In this document: positions 26,948 through 34,875 of the stretch, in pieces | Numbering within the stretch: the first letter of the stretch is position 1 | Layout of the letters: each line of letters begins with the position of its first letter | Assembly: GCF_030295955.1 (NCBI RefSeq) | Contig: NZ_AP027363.1 | Location: 806,001 to 870,000 of the forward strand | Origin: Thalassotalea agarivorans | GTDB taxonomy: Bacteria > Pseudomonadota > Gammaproteobacteria > Enterobacterales > Alteromonadaceae | Length of the DNA stretch: 64,000 nt | Reading direction: 5' to 3' | Notes under the pieces: generated by a model | Told to the model about the DNA's origin: nothing | Databases searched by the model: none | Seen by the model: only the letters and a program-made list of their open reading frames with translations | Made by a program: the position numbers and the translations under genes

Positions 26948-27646
26948 ATGAAAAAGACAACACTAATCGCGGGATTCGTAACGGCGGCACTAACAAGTAC
27001 TGCAGGTGCAGCTGAACTTGATGTAACCATTAGCAACTTAACACAAGGTATTCATTTTACGCCTTTAGTTGTTGCAGCCCATGACGACAGCGGCAAAATG
27101 TTTGCCAGTGGCGAAATGGCTAGCCCTGAACTACAAGCTATTGCTGAAGGTGGTTCAATCGATGGCATGGTCACTTTGCTTGGCACAATTAACGCCGATG
27201 TTGCTGCAAACCCAGCAGGTGGCTTATTAGCACCAGGCGCATCAACAATGACATCTATGTCTACTGCAGATAGCAATATGTATTTGTCGATTGCGGCAAT
27301 GATACTACCAACAAACGACGGATTTGTTGGCGTCAACAGTTGGAAAATCCCAACAGAACCAGGCACATATACATTCACTATGAATGCGTACGATGCCGGC
27401 ACAGAAGTGAATGATGAAATCATTAATGGTGGCGGCGCCTCTGGTACGCCAGGCATTCCTGTAGCGCCAGGTGGTGACGGTGGCACCGGCGGTACTGGTG
27501 TTGCAACGACAGAAACTAACTCTTATGTCCATATCCATCGTGGTAATTTAGGTGACGACAATGCAACGGGCGGAAAAAGTGATTTAGATAGCTCTATTCA
27601 CCGTTGGTTAAACCCAGTTGCCCGCGTAACTGTTGTTGTGAAATAG
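26948..27646 (+). CDS. Spondin-domain exported protein
   Basis: A 232-aa protein with a signal peptide (MKKTTLIAGFVTAALTSTAGA) followed by a spondin_N-type domain: LDVTISNLTQGIHFTPLVVAAHD near the start, MYLSIAAMILPTNDGFVGVNSW in the middle, and YDAGTEVNDEI, with a Gly-rich loop inserted after it, then YVHIHRGNLGD near the end. Spondin domains in animals mediate extracellular adhesion; the bacterial role is unknown. It has a good AGAGGAAG site. It heads a cluster with a related lipoprotein and a two-component system on the same strand. Confidence 0.85.
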   Translation: MKKTTLIAGFVTAALTSTAGAAELDVTISNLTQGIHFTPLVVAAHDDSGKMFASGEMASPELQAIAEGGSIDGMVTLLGTINADVAANPAGGLLAPGASTMTSMSTADSNMYLSIAAMILPTNDGFVGVNSWKIPTEPGTYTFTMNAYDAGTEVNDEIINGGGASGTPGIPVAPGGDGGTGGTGVATTETNSYVHIHRGNLGDDNATGGKSDLDSSIHRWLNPVARVTVVVK

Positions 27647-27654
27647 GAGGCGAC

Positions 27655-28362
27655 ATGAAAAAGTTAATCTATTCTGTGGTCGCGTTGACCAGTATCACAT
27701 TGTTAAGTGGTTGCCCTGATGACGATGATGATGACGTAGTAACGCCAGCGCCAGTTGTTGCGCCTATTGTTACGAGTTATGAAGTGTCAGTAACCAACCT
27801 AACTAATGCACAACCTTTGTCGCCAATTGCGCTAGTACTGCATAGCGAAGGAAACTTGTGGCAAGTGGGAGAACCTGCATCGGAAGCCCTAGAACTACTT
27901 GCTGAAAGCGGAGACAACAGTGAAGTTTTAGCACTATCAGTTGCACAAGTGAATGCGTCAGGAAGCGGTGTGATTATGCCAGGTGGCAACGAGGTCATTA
28001 TGCTTTCAGGTGAGGACGTATCAGCAGGGTATCTTTCAGTTGCGACTATGTTGGTAAATACAAACGACGCCTTTACCGGTTTGAACGCTATTGACGTATC
28101 AATGCTTGAAGTTGGTGAAAGTATTTCTATGGTTGCAGGTTCTTATGATTCAGGCACTGAAGGAAATATTGAAACGGCAGCGTCAATTCCAGGCCCTGCA
28201 GGTGGTGGTGAAGGCTTTAATGCAGAGCGTGATGACGTTGATTTTGTCGCTATGCATCAAGGCGTTGTGTCGGCAGATGATGGGTTGAGTACCTCTGCTT
28301 TAACAGAACAACACCGTTTTGATAATCCGACAATTAGCGTAACTATAACTAGGACAGAGTAA
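27655..28362 (+). CDS. Spondin-domain lipoprotein
   Basis: A 235-aa paralogue of the preceding gene. The start at 27655 follows GGAGGCGAC. The signal ends in LLSGC, a lipobox, followed by an acidic linker (PDDDDDD) and the spondin domain: VSVTNLTNAQPLSPIALVLHS, YLSVATMLVNTNDAFTGLNAI and SYDSGTEGNIE. Asp next to the lipidated Cys is absent (Pro is at +2), so outer-membrane targeting is likely. The gap to the first gene is 8 bp. The pair looks like a tandem duplication in which one copy is soluble and the other anchored. Confidence 0.85.
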   Translation: MKKLIYSVVALTSITLLSGCPDDDDDDVVTPAPVVAPIVTSYEVSVTNLTNAQPLSPIALVLHSEGNLWQVGEPASEALELLAESGDNSEVLALSVAQVNASGSGVIMPGGNEVIMLSGEDVSAGYLSVATMLVNTNDAFTGLNAIDVSMLEVGESISMVAGSYDSGTEGNIETAASIPGPAGGGEGFNAERDDVDFVAMHQGVVSADDGLSTSALTEQHRFDNPTISVTITRTE

Positions 28363-28376
28363 ACCCTTGGCTGGCG

Positions 28377-28403
28377 TTGTTGCCCGGGGACTCTGGGCAA
28401 CAA
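28377..28403 (+). promoter_or_regulatory. Inverted repeat directly before the response-regulator start
   Basis: Perfect 9-bp arms TTGTTGCCC and GGGCAACAA with a 9-nt loop end 2 bp before the ATG at 28406. In RNA this hairpin would cover the place where a ribosome binding site should be; no other site is visible. It could limit regulator translation relative to the upstream genes or be a DNA operator for the regulator itself. Confidence 0.5.
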
Positions 28404-28405
28404 CA

Positions 28406-29137
28406 ATGGCTGATTCCGTACTCATTATTGAAGACGACAACGACATCGCAAACCTGATCGCTGTGCAACTTAAAGAACTGTCACTTCACTGTGAACACAG
28501 GTCAAGCGGCGAGGCAGGTTTAGCCAGAGCGTTAGAGAAAGACTTTGCTTTGGTCATTCTCGACGTCATGCTTCCGCAAATGTCAGGACTCGATGTTTGT
28601 CGTCAATTAAGAGACACAAAATCGGAGCAAGCTATCATGATGCTAACTTCACGAGATAGTGAAACAGACCGCGTACTTGGTTTAGAACTTGGCGCAGACG
28701 ACTACATGACGAAACCGTTCAGTGTGCGAGAGTTTCAGGCGCGAGTGCGCAGCCAAATGCGCAAAGTAGCCATTGTACAAAAGCTCAAAAAACAAAAGCT
28801 TCTGGCCTCCTATGATGTGTCGAAAGCAATAGCCATTGGACATTTAATTATCGACCAAAACACGCACAGCGTATCCCTAGCAGAAAAACCCATCGATTTA
28901 ACTTCTACCGAATTTTTGCTTTTAAGCCACTTAGCCGCTCATCCTGAACAAGTGTTCTCGCGCGAACAACTGTTAAGCGCAGTTTGGGGATATCATCATA
29001 GTGGCTATGAACATACGGTGAACTCTCATATCAATCGCTTGCGTAGCAAACTTGAACAAGATGCTGGCGATCCAAAGATAGTGCAAACCGTGTGGGGCGT
29101 TGGCTATAAATTTAATCCGGCAGGTGTTTGCCATTAG
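28406..29137 (+). CDS. OmpR-family response regulator
   Basis: A 243-aa two-component regulator. The receiver domain has acidic EDDND, phospho-acceptor Asp about 53 in VILDVMLPQ, TSRDSE and Lys in YMTKPFSV; the C-terminal winged-helix DNA-binding domain has DLTSTEFLLLSHLA and HTVNSHINRLRSKLEQD followed by VWGVGYKF. The start is taken at the ATG at 28406; the frame runs upstream through the hairpin, where a TTG at 28367 is a possible but less likely start. The gene lies between the spondin lipoprotein and the histidine kinase. Targets probably include the spondin genes (inference). Confidence 0.92.
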   Translation: MADSVLIIEDDNDIANLIAVQLKELSLHCEHRSSGEAGLARALEKDFALVILDVMLPQMSGLDVCRQLRDTKSEQAIMMLTSRDSETDRVLGLELGADDYMTKPFSVREFQARVRSQMRKVAIVQKLKKQKLLASYDVSKAIAIGHLIIDQNTHSVSLAEKPIDLTSTEFLLLSHLAAHPEQVFSREQLLSAVWGYHHSGYEHTVNSHINRLRSKLEQDAGDPKIVQTVWGVGYKFNPAGVCH

Positions 29138-29139
29138 TT

Positions 29140-30594
29140 ATGTCACTCTATCAACGTCTAGCAATCGCACTATGTTTAGTGTTTCTGTTAGTGGCATCAG
29201 TCTTTTATATAACCTTTATTTTTGTCGATAAAAACCTAAGAGACCAAGGCCAACAACAGTTACACTTATCGCTCGCTGCAAGCTTAGTACGCGATAACCC
29301 TGTGCTGCAAAACAGTCAATGGGACGCGATAGGTTTAAAGAATCTATTTCACACGCAAATGGTGCTTGGGCCAGCGTTTGAATTCTATCTACTTGATGCC
29401 GATGGCAATGTGGTCACTCACTCTTATGATGACTCTTTGATCATGCACTCTTCTGTGGATTTGTATCCGATCAAAGCGCTGACGCAAAATTTGCAGCCGC
29501 TACCGATATACGGCCGCGATCCTCGTAGTGACGAGCCTAAAATATTTTCAGCCGCGCCTATTTTTCATGGCTCGCAATTGTCCGGCTATGTTTATGTCAT
29601 AGTGGCAGGGCAGCAATATCAAAAAGTGCTCGAGCACTTATCTTATAGTTCGCATACCACCATGTTAGCGACCTTGATAGTGATAGCTTTATTGCTTTTA
29701 TTTGGCGTGATGCTGGCATTGTTTCGCTCAATTACTCGCCCAATCAAGCAATTGGCAAACAATATGCAACAACTGGCGATGGCCGATTTCGATATAGATA
29801 GCGTGCCTTTGATGCCATGGCGAAAAAATTCATCAAACGAAATAGATCAGTTAGGCCTGGTTTACAACGATATGGCTGAGCGCATTCATTCGCAAATAAG
29901 CCAATTGCAGCACAATGATCAGGAACGCAAAAATATGCTGTCGCAAATCTCGCATGATTTGCGCACGCCATTGGCGTCGATGCAAGGCTATGTCGAACTC
30001 ATGCTATTAGACGAGGGCATGGAAAAGGATAAGCAGCAACGCTATTTAAAAACTGTTTATGGCAACACACAACAACTGAATCAACTGATACACCAAATTT
30101 TTGAACTGGCTTATTTAGAAGCAGGGCATGTGACGGTTAATGAAGAAGGCTTCAACCTAATCGAGCTACTTTACGATGTTAAAGCGAAGTTTGCGCCTTC
30201 GCTTGAAAACAAAAATATTCGTTTGAATATATCACCTGAGTCTGGGCAAATTGTGCTTACTAGTGATATTGCAAAGTTAGAGCGAGTATTAACCAACTTG
30301 ATTGAAAATGCGATTCGACATAGCGATAGCGGCAGTGAAATATTATTAGCCGCCACAGCAGCATCAACGGTCTCAATCGTACTAACAGACTTTGGTACCG
30401 GTATTCCGCCACAGGACATTGACTATATTTTTGAGCCAAGGTATCGCGCAAGCAACGCGGTTGACTGCAAAGAAAAGCACTTTGGGTTGGGGCTTGCTAT
30501 AACAAAACAGCTAGTGCAATTATTGGGTGGTCAACTCAGTGTGAGCAGTGAAATGGGTAAAGGGACTCAGTTTACCTTAGTATTTACTCGATAA
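29140..30594 (+). CDS. Two-component sensor histidine kinase
   Basis: A 484-aa membrane kinase: a first membrane segment at about 9-29, a periplasmic sensor domain to about 170, a second segment (TMLATLIVIALLLLFGVMLAL), a HAMP domain (RSITRPIKQLANNM), then HisKA with the phospho-acceptor His272 in SQISHDLRTPL, and HATPase with NLIENAIRHS, GTGIPPQD and GLGLAITKQL. The ATG follows the regulator stop by 2 bp, so they are co-translated. The sensor domain has no recognisable ligand motif. The gene's 3' end overlaps rimI on the other strand by 11 bp. Confidence 0.92.
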   Translation: MSLYQRLAIALCLVFLLVASVFYITFIFVDKNLRDQGQQQLHLSLAASLVRDNPVLQNSQWDAIGLKNLFHTQMVLGPAFEFYLLDADGNVVTHSYDDSLIMHSSVDLYPIKALTQNLQPLPIYGRDPRSDEPKIFSAAPIFHGSQLSGYVYVIVAGQQYQKVLEHLSYSSHTTMLATLIVIALLLLFGVMLALFRSITRPIKQLANNMQQLAMADFDIDSVPLMPWRKNSSNEIDQLGLVYNDMAERIHSQISQLQHNDQERKNMLSQISHDLRTPLASMQGYVELMLLDEGMEKDKQQRYLKTVYGNTQQLNQLIHQIFELAYLEAGHVTVNEEGFNLIELLYDVKAKFAPSLENKNIRLNISPESGQIVLTSDIAKLERVLTNLIENAIRHSDSGSEILLAATAASTVSIVLTDFGTGIPPQDIDYIFEPRYRASNAVDCKEKHFGLGLAITKQLVQLLGGQLSVSSEMGKGTQFTLVFTR

Positions 30595-31027
30595 CCTTTT
30601 GCATAACAATGGCATCTTCAAACCCCACTTCCTTTGGGTAATAGCCAGTTCTTCTGCCGACTTCAACAAAGCCATTATTAATATACATCAATAGCGCTGC
30701 TGTATTGCTCGCACGGACTTCTAAAAACAACGTTTGTGCGCCCATTAGTTCAGCTTGCTGTTCAAATTGTTTCAGTAGAGACTTACCCAAACCTTTGCCT
30801 TGCGATGCAGGGGCAATGCAAATATCCATCAGTGTTGATTCACCCGCAATATACTCAGCAATGTAAAAGCCCACTGCGTGTTCTTCACGTTTTGCCAGTT
30901 CTCCAAAGTATCTCCCGCCGATGCATGAGAGCATAGTGTTTTCCGACCAAGGATGGCTATGGCATTGGTTTTCAATGGCCATAATTTCGTCAAGTTCAGC
31001 AGGGGTGATAGGGTGAAAGCTTAACAT
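30584..31027 (-). CDS. rimI: Ribosomal protein S18 N-acetyltransferase RimI
   Basis: RimI acetylates the N-terminal alanine of ribosomal protein S18. The 147-aa GNAT protein has HSHPWSENTM (acceptor site), LMDICIAPASQGKGLGKSLL (acetyl-CoA loop QGKGLG), and FLEVRASNTAALLMYINNGFVEVGRRTGYYP, all diagnostic of RimI. The ATG at 31027 overlaps the holD stop as TAATG, so translation is coupled, as in the E. coli holD-rimI pair. It overlaps the histidine kinase gene by 11 bp at the opposite 3' end. Confidence 0.94.
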   Translation of the reverse strand: MLSFHPITPAELDEIMAIENQCHSHPWSENTMLSCIGGRYFGELAKREEHAVGFYIAEYIAGESTLMDICIAPASQGKGLGKSLLKQFEQQAELMGAQTLFLEVRASNTAALLMYINNGFVEVGRRTGYYPKEVGFEDAIVMQKVIE

Positions 31028-31389
31028 TACTGCGTTTGAATAAGCTGATGTTTGGTTATTATTTGCCACAAAGAGCGTTTTAATTGTGCTTGTTGGCTAA
31101 GCTGTTCAAGTGGCGGGGTAATCAGTGTACTTTGATCGAATGAAACCGCTTCGCTCGGCGTGAATTGCCAATTAAACATGCCGCAATGCAAGGTGTTATC
31201 AGCCAAGGTTACTTCACCAATGGATAGATTTAGCGCGGTTAGAATATCTTGAAACAAGGAGGATGTTTTTAGCAAGTCAAAGTCTATCGCCAAACTATCT
31301 GTTTGCGTTGCAGCAGCAGAATCTTTTGTTTGCCAAACAGTGGCACCTGACTCTTTTATAATCGCAAATTGTCGATGATTTAAGTGCAT
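31027..31389 (-). CDS. holD: DNA polymerase III psi subunit
   Basis: HolD (psi) links the clamp loader to SSB through chi. The 120-aa frame is short and poorly conserved, as is usual for HolD. The position directly upstream of rimI with a one-base overlap, exactly the E. coli order, is the main support. The C-terminal QLKRSLWQIITKH resembles the psi ending. No other paralogue was seen. Confidence rests mainly on context. Confidence 0.75.
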   Translation of the reverse strand: MHLNHRQFAIIKESGATVWQTKDSAAATQTDSLAIDFDLLKTSSLFQDILTALNLSIGEVTLADNTLHCGMFNWQFTPSEAVSFDQSTLITPPLEQLSQQAQLKRSLWQIITKHQLIQTQ

Positions 31390-31461
31390 ATCAGCAGACG
31401 AAATCGAAGTGTTGAAGTAGCTTAATAGTACTAGGAATCAAATAAAAGGAGAAGAAGAAAG

Positions 31462-31538
31462 TGGCAGGGGTAGAGAGATTCGAACTCCCAACCGTCGGTT
31501 TTGGAGACCGCTGTTCTACCAATTGGAACTATACCCCT
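31462..31538 (-). tRNA. tRNA-Trp (anticodon CCA)
   Basis: Read on the minus strand, the acceptor arms AGGGGTA and TACCCCT pair over 7 bp with encoded 3' GCCA. The D arm (GTTC/GAAC), the anticodon loop CTCCAAA giving CCA (stem GCGGT/ACCGA region), and the T arm with GTTCGAATC are all present. The sequence is very similar to E. coli tRNA-Trp. It stands alone, with its own promoter upstream and no neighbouring tRNA. Confidence 0.97.
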
Positions 31539-31553
31539 GCAGCAGTGGAGGGC

Positions 31554-31582
31554 ATTATACCCAAGCTCATCCAAAGGTAAAG
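31554..31582 (-). promoter_or_regulatory. Sigma-70 promoter of the tRNA-Trp gene
   Basis: On the minus strand a consensus -10 TATAAT (31554-31559) follows CTTTAC (31577-31582) by 17 bp. A GC-rich discriminator (GCCCTCC) lies between the -10 and the tRNA, the form seen at stringently controlled stable-RNA promoters. Confidence 0.75.
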
Positions 31583-31668
31583 AGAAATTCGACAAAAAAT
31601 ATCTGTTCGCCTATTAAATAGGCAAGTGGCGAGCCCGTTGGTGCGTAAAGTCCTGCCATAAGAGATAG

Positions 31669-32058
31669 TTAGATTTCGTAGAGCTCTAGCGGTAATCCAT
31701 CGGGATCTTGAAAAAAGGTAAAGCGCTTGCCAGTGAATTCGTCTACGCGCACACCCTCAACGCTAATACCTTGTTGCTTGAGCATTGCAACAGCTTCATC
31801 CACACAAGCCACAGAAAACGCTAAATGCCGCAGACCTTGCGCTTCAGGTTGCGTTAACCTTGGCGGTGGATTAGTAAATGAAAACAGTTCCAATTGGCCA
31901 CCATCAGGTAAGGCTAAATCTAATTTGTATGAGTTTCGAGCTTGCCGGTAATGTTCTGCCAATATGTTAAGTCCGAGTATTTCGGTATAGAAGTGCTTTG
32001 AACGCGGATAGTCAGCACAAATAATGGCGACGTGATGAATACGTTGAAGTTTAAGCAT
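31669..32058 (-). CDS. gloA2: VOC family protein, GloA2/YaeR type
   Basis: A 129-aa protein of the vicinal-oxygen-chelate superfamily. Metal-site and fold markers: HHVAIICADYPRSKHFYTEILG at the start, QLELFSF and LRHLAFSVACVDEAV in the centre, RFTFFQDPDGLPLELYE at the end; near-identical blocks occur in E. coli YaeR. It is probably a metal-dependent lyase or isomerase acting on small electrophiles; the substrate is uncertain. The start is placed at 32058, which overlaps the preceding membrane-protein gene by 8 bp. Confidence 0.88.
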   Translation of the reverse strand: MLKLQRIHHVAIICADYPRSKHFYTEILGLNILAEHYRQARNSYKLDLALPDGGQLELFSFTNPPPRLTQPEAQGLRHLAFSVACVDEAVAMLKQQGISVEGVRVDEFTGKRFTFFQDPDGLPLELYEI

Positions 32059-32353
32059 AAAAATAGACCGTAGAAAGCACGATAACGAGCAACACATAGC
32101 CCGTAAAAAGATATTTAGCACGTTGCTGTTTGCTAGATAATGCCTTTAGTTGTTGGTTGTTCGTTTGTTTAAGCAGACCATTTGCTTTTGCAGAGAAATA
32201 CACGATAGGAAATTTTCCTGTGCCATTTCCAACAGCCTCTTGCCACAACTTTGGTTCTTCCGCTTTAAATGATTTTAGATATTGCAGCTGCGAAAAACAG
32301 AGAAAAAGCAGTAATAAAAACCAGATTGAAGCTATCACCGTGACTACCAACAT
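32051..32353 (-). CDS. Small two-pass membrane protein (UspB-like topology)
   Basis: A 100-aa protein with membrane segments at about residues 3-22 and 82-99 and a polar, Lys/Gln-rich loop between (SFKAEEPKLWQEAVGNGTG and KQTNNQQLKALSSKQQR). The arrangement and the EPKLW word recall universal stress protein B, but similarity is weak. It overlaps gloA2 by 8 bp and is read on the same transcript. No function is assigned. Confidence 0.6.
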   Translation of the reverse strand: MLVVTVIASIWFLLLLFLCFSQLQYLKSFKAEEPKLWQEAVGNGTGKFPIVYFSAKANGLLKQTNNQQLKALSSKQQRAKYLFTGYVLLVIVLSTVYFYA

Positions 32354-32507
32354 AATGTATTCTCTCTATAAGAGTGACGTGCCCTTTTTAAAAGGGGTTT
32401 ATAGGTGAATGTCTGTTTAAACATCCGTTTAAATTTGCGCACAAAAGCGTAAACCAATTGCATCAACGCTGCGTATAACAGTAAAAGTAACGAGATGAGA
32501 AGGCAAG

Positions 32508-33002
32508 ATGCAATTAGATTTTTGGAAAAATTCTGGGCTGTTTTGGCATGGATTAACCTTTAATGTCATTTGGATTGTTTGTGTTGTTTTTCAAGTCCCG
32601 ATTTTAGCAGCAGCGCTAGCACTAGCCTGGTTAGAATGCAGCTTTCCATCAAAGGTTAAGTGGCAACAATTAACGACAATCGCGCTTCTTGGTATTGTCG
32701 TTGATTTTCTGTTTACCTACCTAGGCTTTTTTGCTTTTTCAGCTGATACTTTGTCGCCGATTTGGCTCGCCTTTATATGGTTCTGTTTCGCCCGCTTTGC
32801 ACTCGTCTTTGTCGACAAATTTAGTCTAAGCTTTATCAATATGGCATTACTTTCTGCAATAGCAGGGCCATCGAGTTATTTTGCTGCTTACAAAGCAGGT
32901 GCTATTGCAATCGACTGGCAACGCACGGAGTTCCTTGTATGTTACATCTTGTTTTGGGCTGGTGTTTTACCGCTTGTTAAGTATTTAAGGAGTAAATCCT
33001 AA
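32508..33002 (+). CDS. DUF2878 family membrane protein
   Basis: A 164-aa protein with about four membrane segments. The blocks FWHGLTFNVIWIVCV, FLFTYLGFFAF and IAGPSSYFAAYKAGAI are typical of DUF2878. AGAAGG lies 5 bp before the ATG. Its TAA overlaps the ATG of the following DUF3833 lipoprotein gene as TAATG. DUF2878/DUF3833 pairs often stand near fatty-acid or stress genes, but the function is unknown. Confidence 0.8.
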   Translation: MQLDFWKNSGLFWHGLTFNVIWIVCVVFQVPILAAALALAWLECSFPSKVKWQQLTTIALLGIVVDFLFTYLGFFAFSADTLSPIWLAFIWFCFARFALVFVDKFSLSFINMALLSAIAGPSSYFAAYKAGAIAIDWQRTEFLVCYILFWAGVLPLVKYLRSKS

Positions 33003-33550
33003 TGGTTCGAATATTCGCTATTGTTTTCGCTTTTGTCTTGCTGTTAAGTGCCTGTAGCCAATCGATAGAAGACTACGCCCAAAGCCAGCCGGTGTTTAAG
33101 TTAGAGACCTTCTTTAATGGCAAAGTAAAAGCGTACGGTACAGTACAAGATGCCAGTGGAGATTTTATCCGCCGCTTTACTGTAGACATCTATGGCAGTT
33201 GGGACGGCAATGAAGGTGTGCTAGATGAATACTTTTTTTATGACGATGGCGAAGAACAGTTTCGAAAATGGTTGCTGACAAAAGTGTCTGACAATCAATA
33301 CCAAGGCAGAGCGGACGATATTATCGGCACAGCACAAGGGCAGCAGTCAGGCAGTGTGCTATTTTGGGAATACGAGATGAATTTGCCGGTAGACGATACC
33401 ACCTACAAAGTGACGTTCGATGATAAAATGGTAATGATAGACAAAAACCATGTAATGAATGTTGCGCTGATCAAAAAGTTTGGTATTACGGTCGCGACTG
33501 TTACGATTTTTTTTGAGAAAGTAGATAACAGCCGCGTGTTGAATATGTAG
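33002..33550 (+). CDS. DUF3833 family lipoprotein
   Basis: A 182-aa protein with lipobox LLSAC (residues about 14-18), then the DUF3833 fold: FKLETFFNGKVKAYGTVQDASG, FTVDIYGSWDG, EYFFYDDGEEQFRKW and the lysine-ended KVTFDDKMVMIDKNHVMN. The Ser after the Cys predicts outer-membrane targeting. Overlap with the DUF2878 gene means co-translation. It converges on the M48 peptidase gene with 1 bp between the stop codons. Confidence 0.85.
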   Translation: MVRIFAIVFAFVLLLSACSQSIEDYAQSQPVFKLETFFNGKVKAYGTVQDASGDFIRRFTVDIYGSWDGNEGVLDEYFFYDDGEEQFRKWLLTKVSDNQYQGRADDIIGTAQGQQSGSVLFWEYEMNLPVDDTTYKVTFDDKMVMIDKNHVMNVALIKKFGITVATVTIFFEKVDNSRVLNM

Positions 33551-33551
33551 G

Positions 33552-34406
33552 CTAGTTGCTTTCTTCTTCAGGCACTAAAGCTTTAAGTTCTGAGCTCATT
33601 GGCACTAACGGTTTAGCTAAGTCATTTTTCTGGGCGTTTGCTATCGTCTCTATACGTTCCTCTGTGCCAGGGTGACTGCTATAAATCAGCAAATGTTCAT
33701 CGCTTTCATGTTGGCTTTGGATATAAGTGAAAAACTCTTCAGCGCCATAGGTATGGCCATACACTTTCCTTAACAAAGACAATGCAAATTCATCGGCTTC
33801 ACGTTCCATATCTCTGCCAAAAGACAAGGTAGCAACGCCAGCGCTATGACCGATTAACGTTTCTTGACCAAATGAATTCTCACTGCCAAATATCAATGTA
33901 AACGCTAACTGTAAACTTGCGGCACTGGCAAATTGTTGAATAGGATGGCGATAATAAATGTGCCCCAACTCATGGGCAATCACCATAGACAAGGCATTTT
34001 CTGACGACACATTAGCAATCAAGGCGTCAGCTACAAAAATATTGCCGCCCAAGGTGGCAAACGCGTTGGCTTCTGCTTGATGAATCAAATAAGGGTGGAT
34101 TTCCATACCTTCTGGCAGGTCTGCTTTGGCGACAAGTTTGTCCACTAATTGGCCAAGCGCTTGTTGCTTTGAAATCTCTATTTCTTGCGACTGTGCAATA
34201 AATTCTGGATCGAATGTTTCTACAACATCCACTTCCCACTGGAAGGGTATCGAGGTCGCAAACAATCTAGTAGCGATCGAAATAGCAAAAATGATCACAA
34301 TTGCAATGAGTAAAACGCCAGCGACAAGTAGAGCAAACTCCTTTAGTGGGTGCTCACTACTGGCATTGACGTTTTCTTTAAATACGGGATTTTTACGCGG
34401 TAACAT
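33552..34406 (-). CDS. M48 family membrane metallopeptidase
   Basis: A 284-aa zinc protease. An N-terminal membrane segment (FALLVAGVLLIAIVIIFAIS) is followed by the catalytic motif HELGH (in VIAHELGHIYYRHP) and the third-ligand motif EREADEFAL. M48 proteins (HtpX, BepA/LoiP relatives) act in envelope quality control. The start at 34406 (MLPRKNP) lies inside the 3' end of the upstream gene by 14 bp; longer frames lack support. It is the last gene of a three-gene operon with two YbjQ-type proteins. Confidence 0.88.
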   Translation of the reverse strand: MLPRKNPVFKENVNASSEHPLKEFALLVAGVLLIAIVIIFAISIATRLFATSIPFQWEVDVVETFDPEFIAQSQEIEISKQQALGQLVDKLVAKADLPEGMEIHPYLIHQAEANAFATLGGNIFVADALIANVSSENALSMVIAHELGHIYYRHPIQQFASAASLQLAFTLIFGSENSFGQETLIGHSAGVATLSFGRDMEREADEFALSLLRKVYGHTYGAEEFFTYIQSQHESDEHLLIYSSHPGTEERIETIANAQKNDLAKPLVPMSSELKALVPEEESN

Positions 34407-34875
34407 GTTGCTGCGTTTGCTTTGGAAAAAACGCCGTACCGTAGGCAAGTACCTCCACACTACCGATACCATTTTGTGCGTTACCGGAAATGCGACTGGT
34501 TTCAAATCTCACGTTGATAACACCTTTGGCATTAAGTGATTGCGCTTCTTGTTGCATGCGAATAAGTGCTTCTCTTCGGGCTCTATCGATTAGGCTTTCG
34601 TAGGTGCGTAAGCGTCCACCAAAAATAGATTTAAGGCCAGCGCTTATCATTTTGAAATAATCAACAGAAATCACCACGCTTCCTAAGACTAAGGTGTGTT
34701 CAAGCCCTTCAAACTCTCTAGGTGGAGTTTTATCAGCAAGCATAATAATGTTGCCAAGTTTACGCTCATTTAGGCTAATACGGGCATAATGATTGCGTTC
34801 CGCTAAGCGTCCAAATAGGAAACCGAGCAACAGCAAAGAAAGAAAGATGATCAGCTGGATAGGAAAACCTTCCAT
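34393..34875 (-). CDS. Membrane-anchored YbjQ-like (UPF0145) protein
   Basis: A 160-aa protein: an N-terminal membrane segment (LIIFLSLLLLGFLFGRL), then a UPF0145 domain with VLGSVVISVDYFKMISAGLKSIFGGRL, RREALIRMQQEAQSLNAKGVINVRF and EVLAYGTAF. UPF0145 proteins form pentameric rings; some are annotated as putative heavy-metal binding. The ATG overlaps the stop of the preceding YbjQ gene (TAATG), and its 3' end overlaps the M48 gene, so the three are one translational unit. Confidence 0.85.
   Translation of the reverse strand: MEGFPIQLIIFLSLLLLGFLFGRLAERNHYARISLNERKLGNIIMLADKTPPREFEGLEHTLVLGSVVISVDYFKMISAGLKSIFGGRLRTYESLIDRARREALIRMQQEAQSLNAKGVINVRFETSRISGNAQNGIGSVEVLAYGTAFFPKQTQQHVTA

Noticed and set aside
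27052-27486. Long open frame opposite the first spondin gene (about 144 residues)
   Set aside because: It is the antisense shadow of a biased coding sequence (Gly/Ala/Pro-rich); no start signal and no domain.
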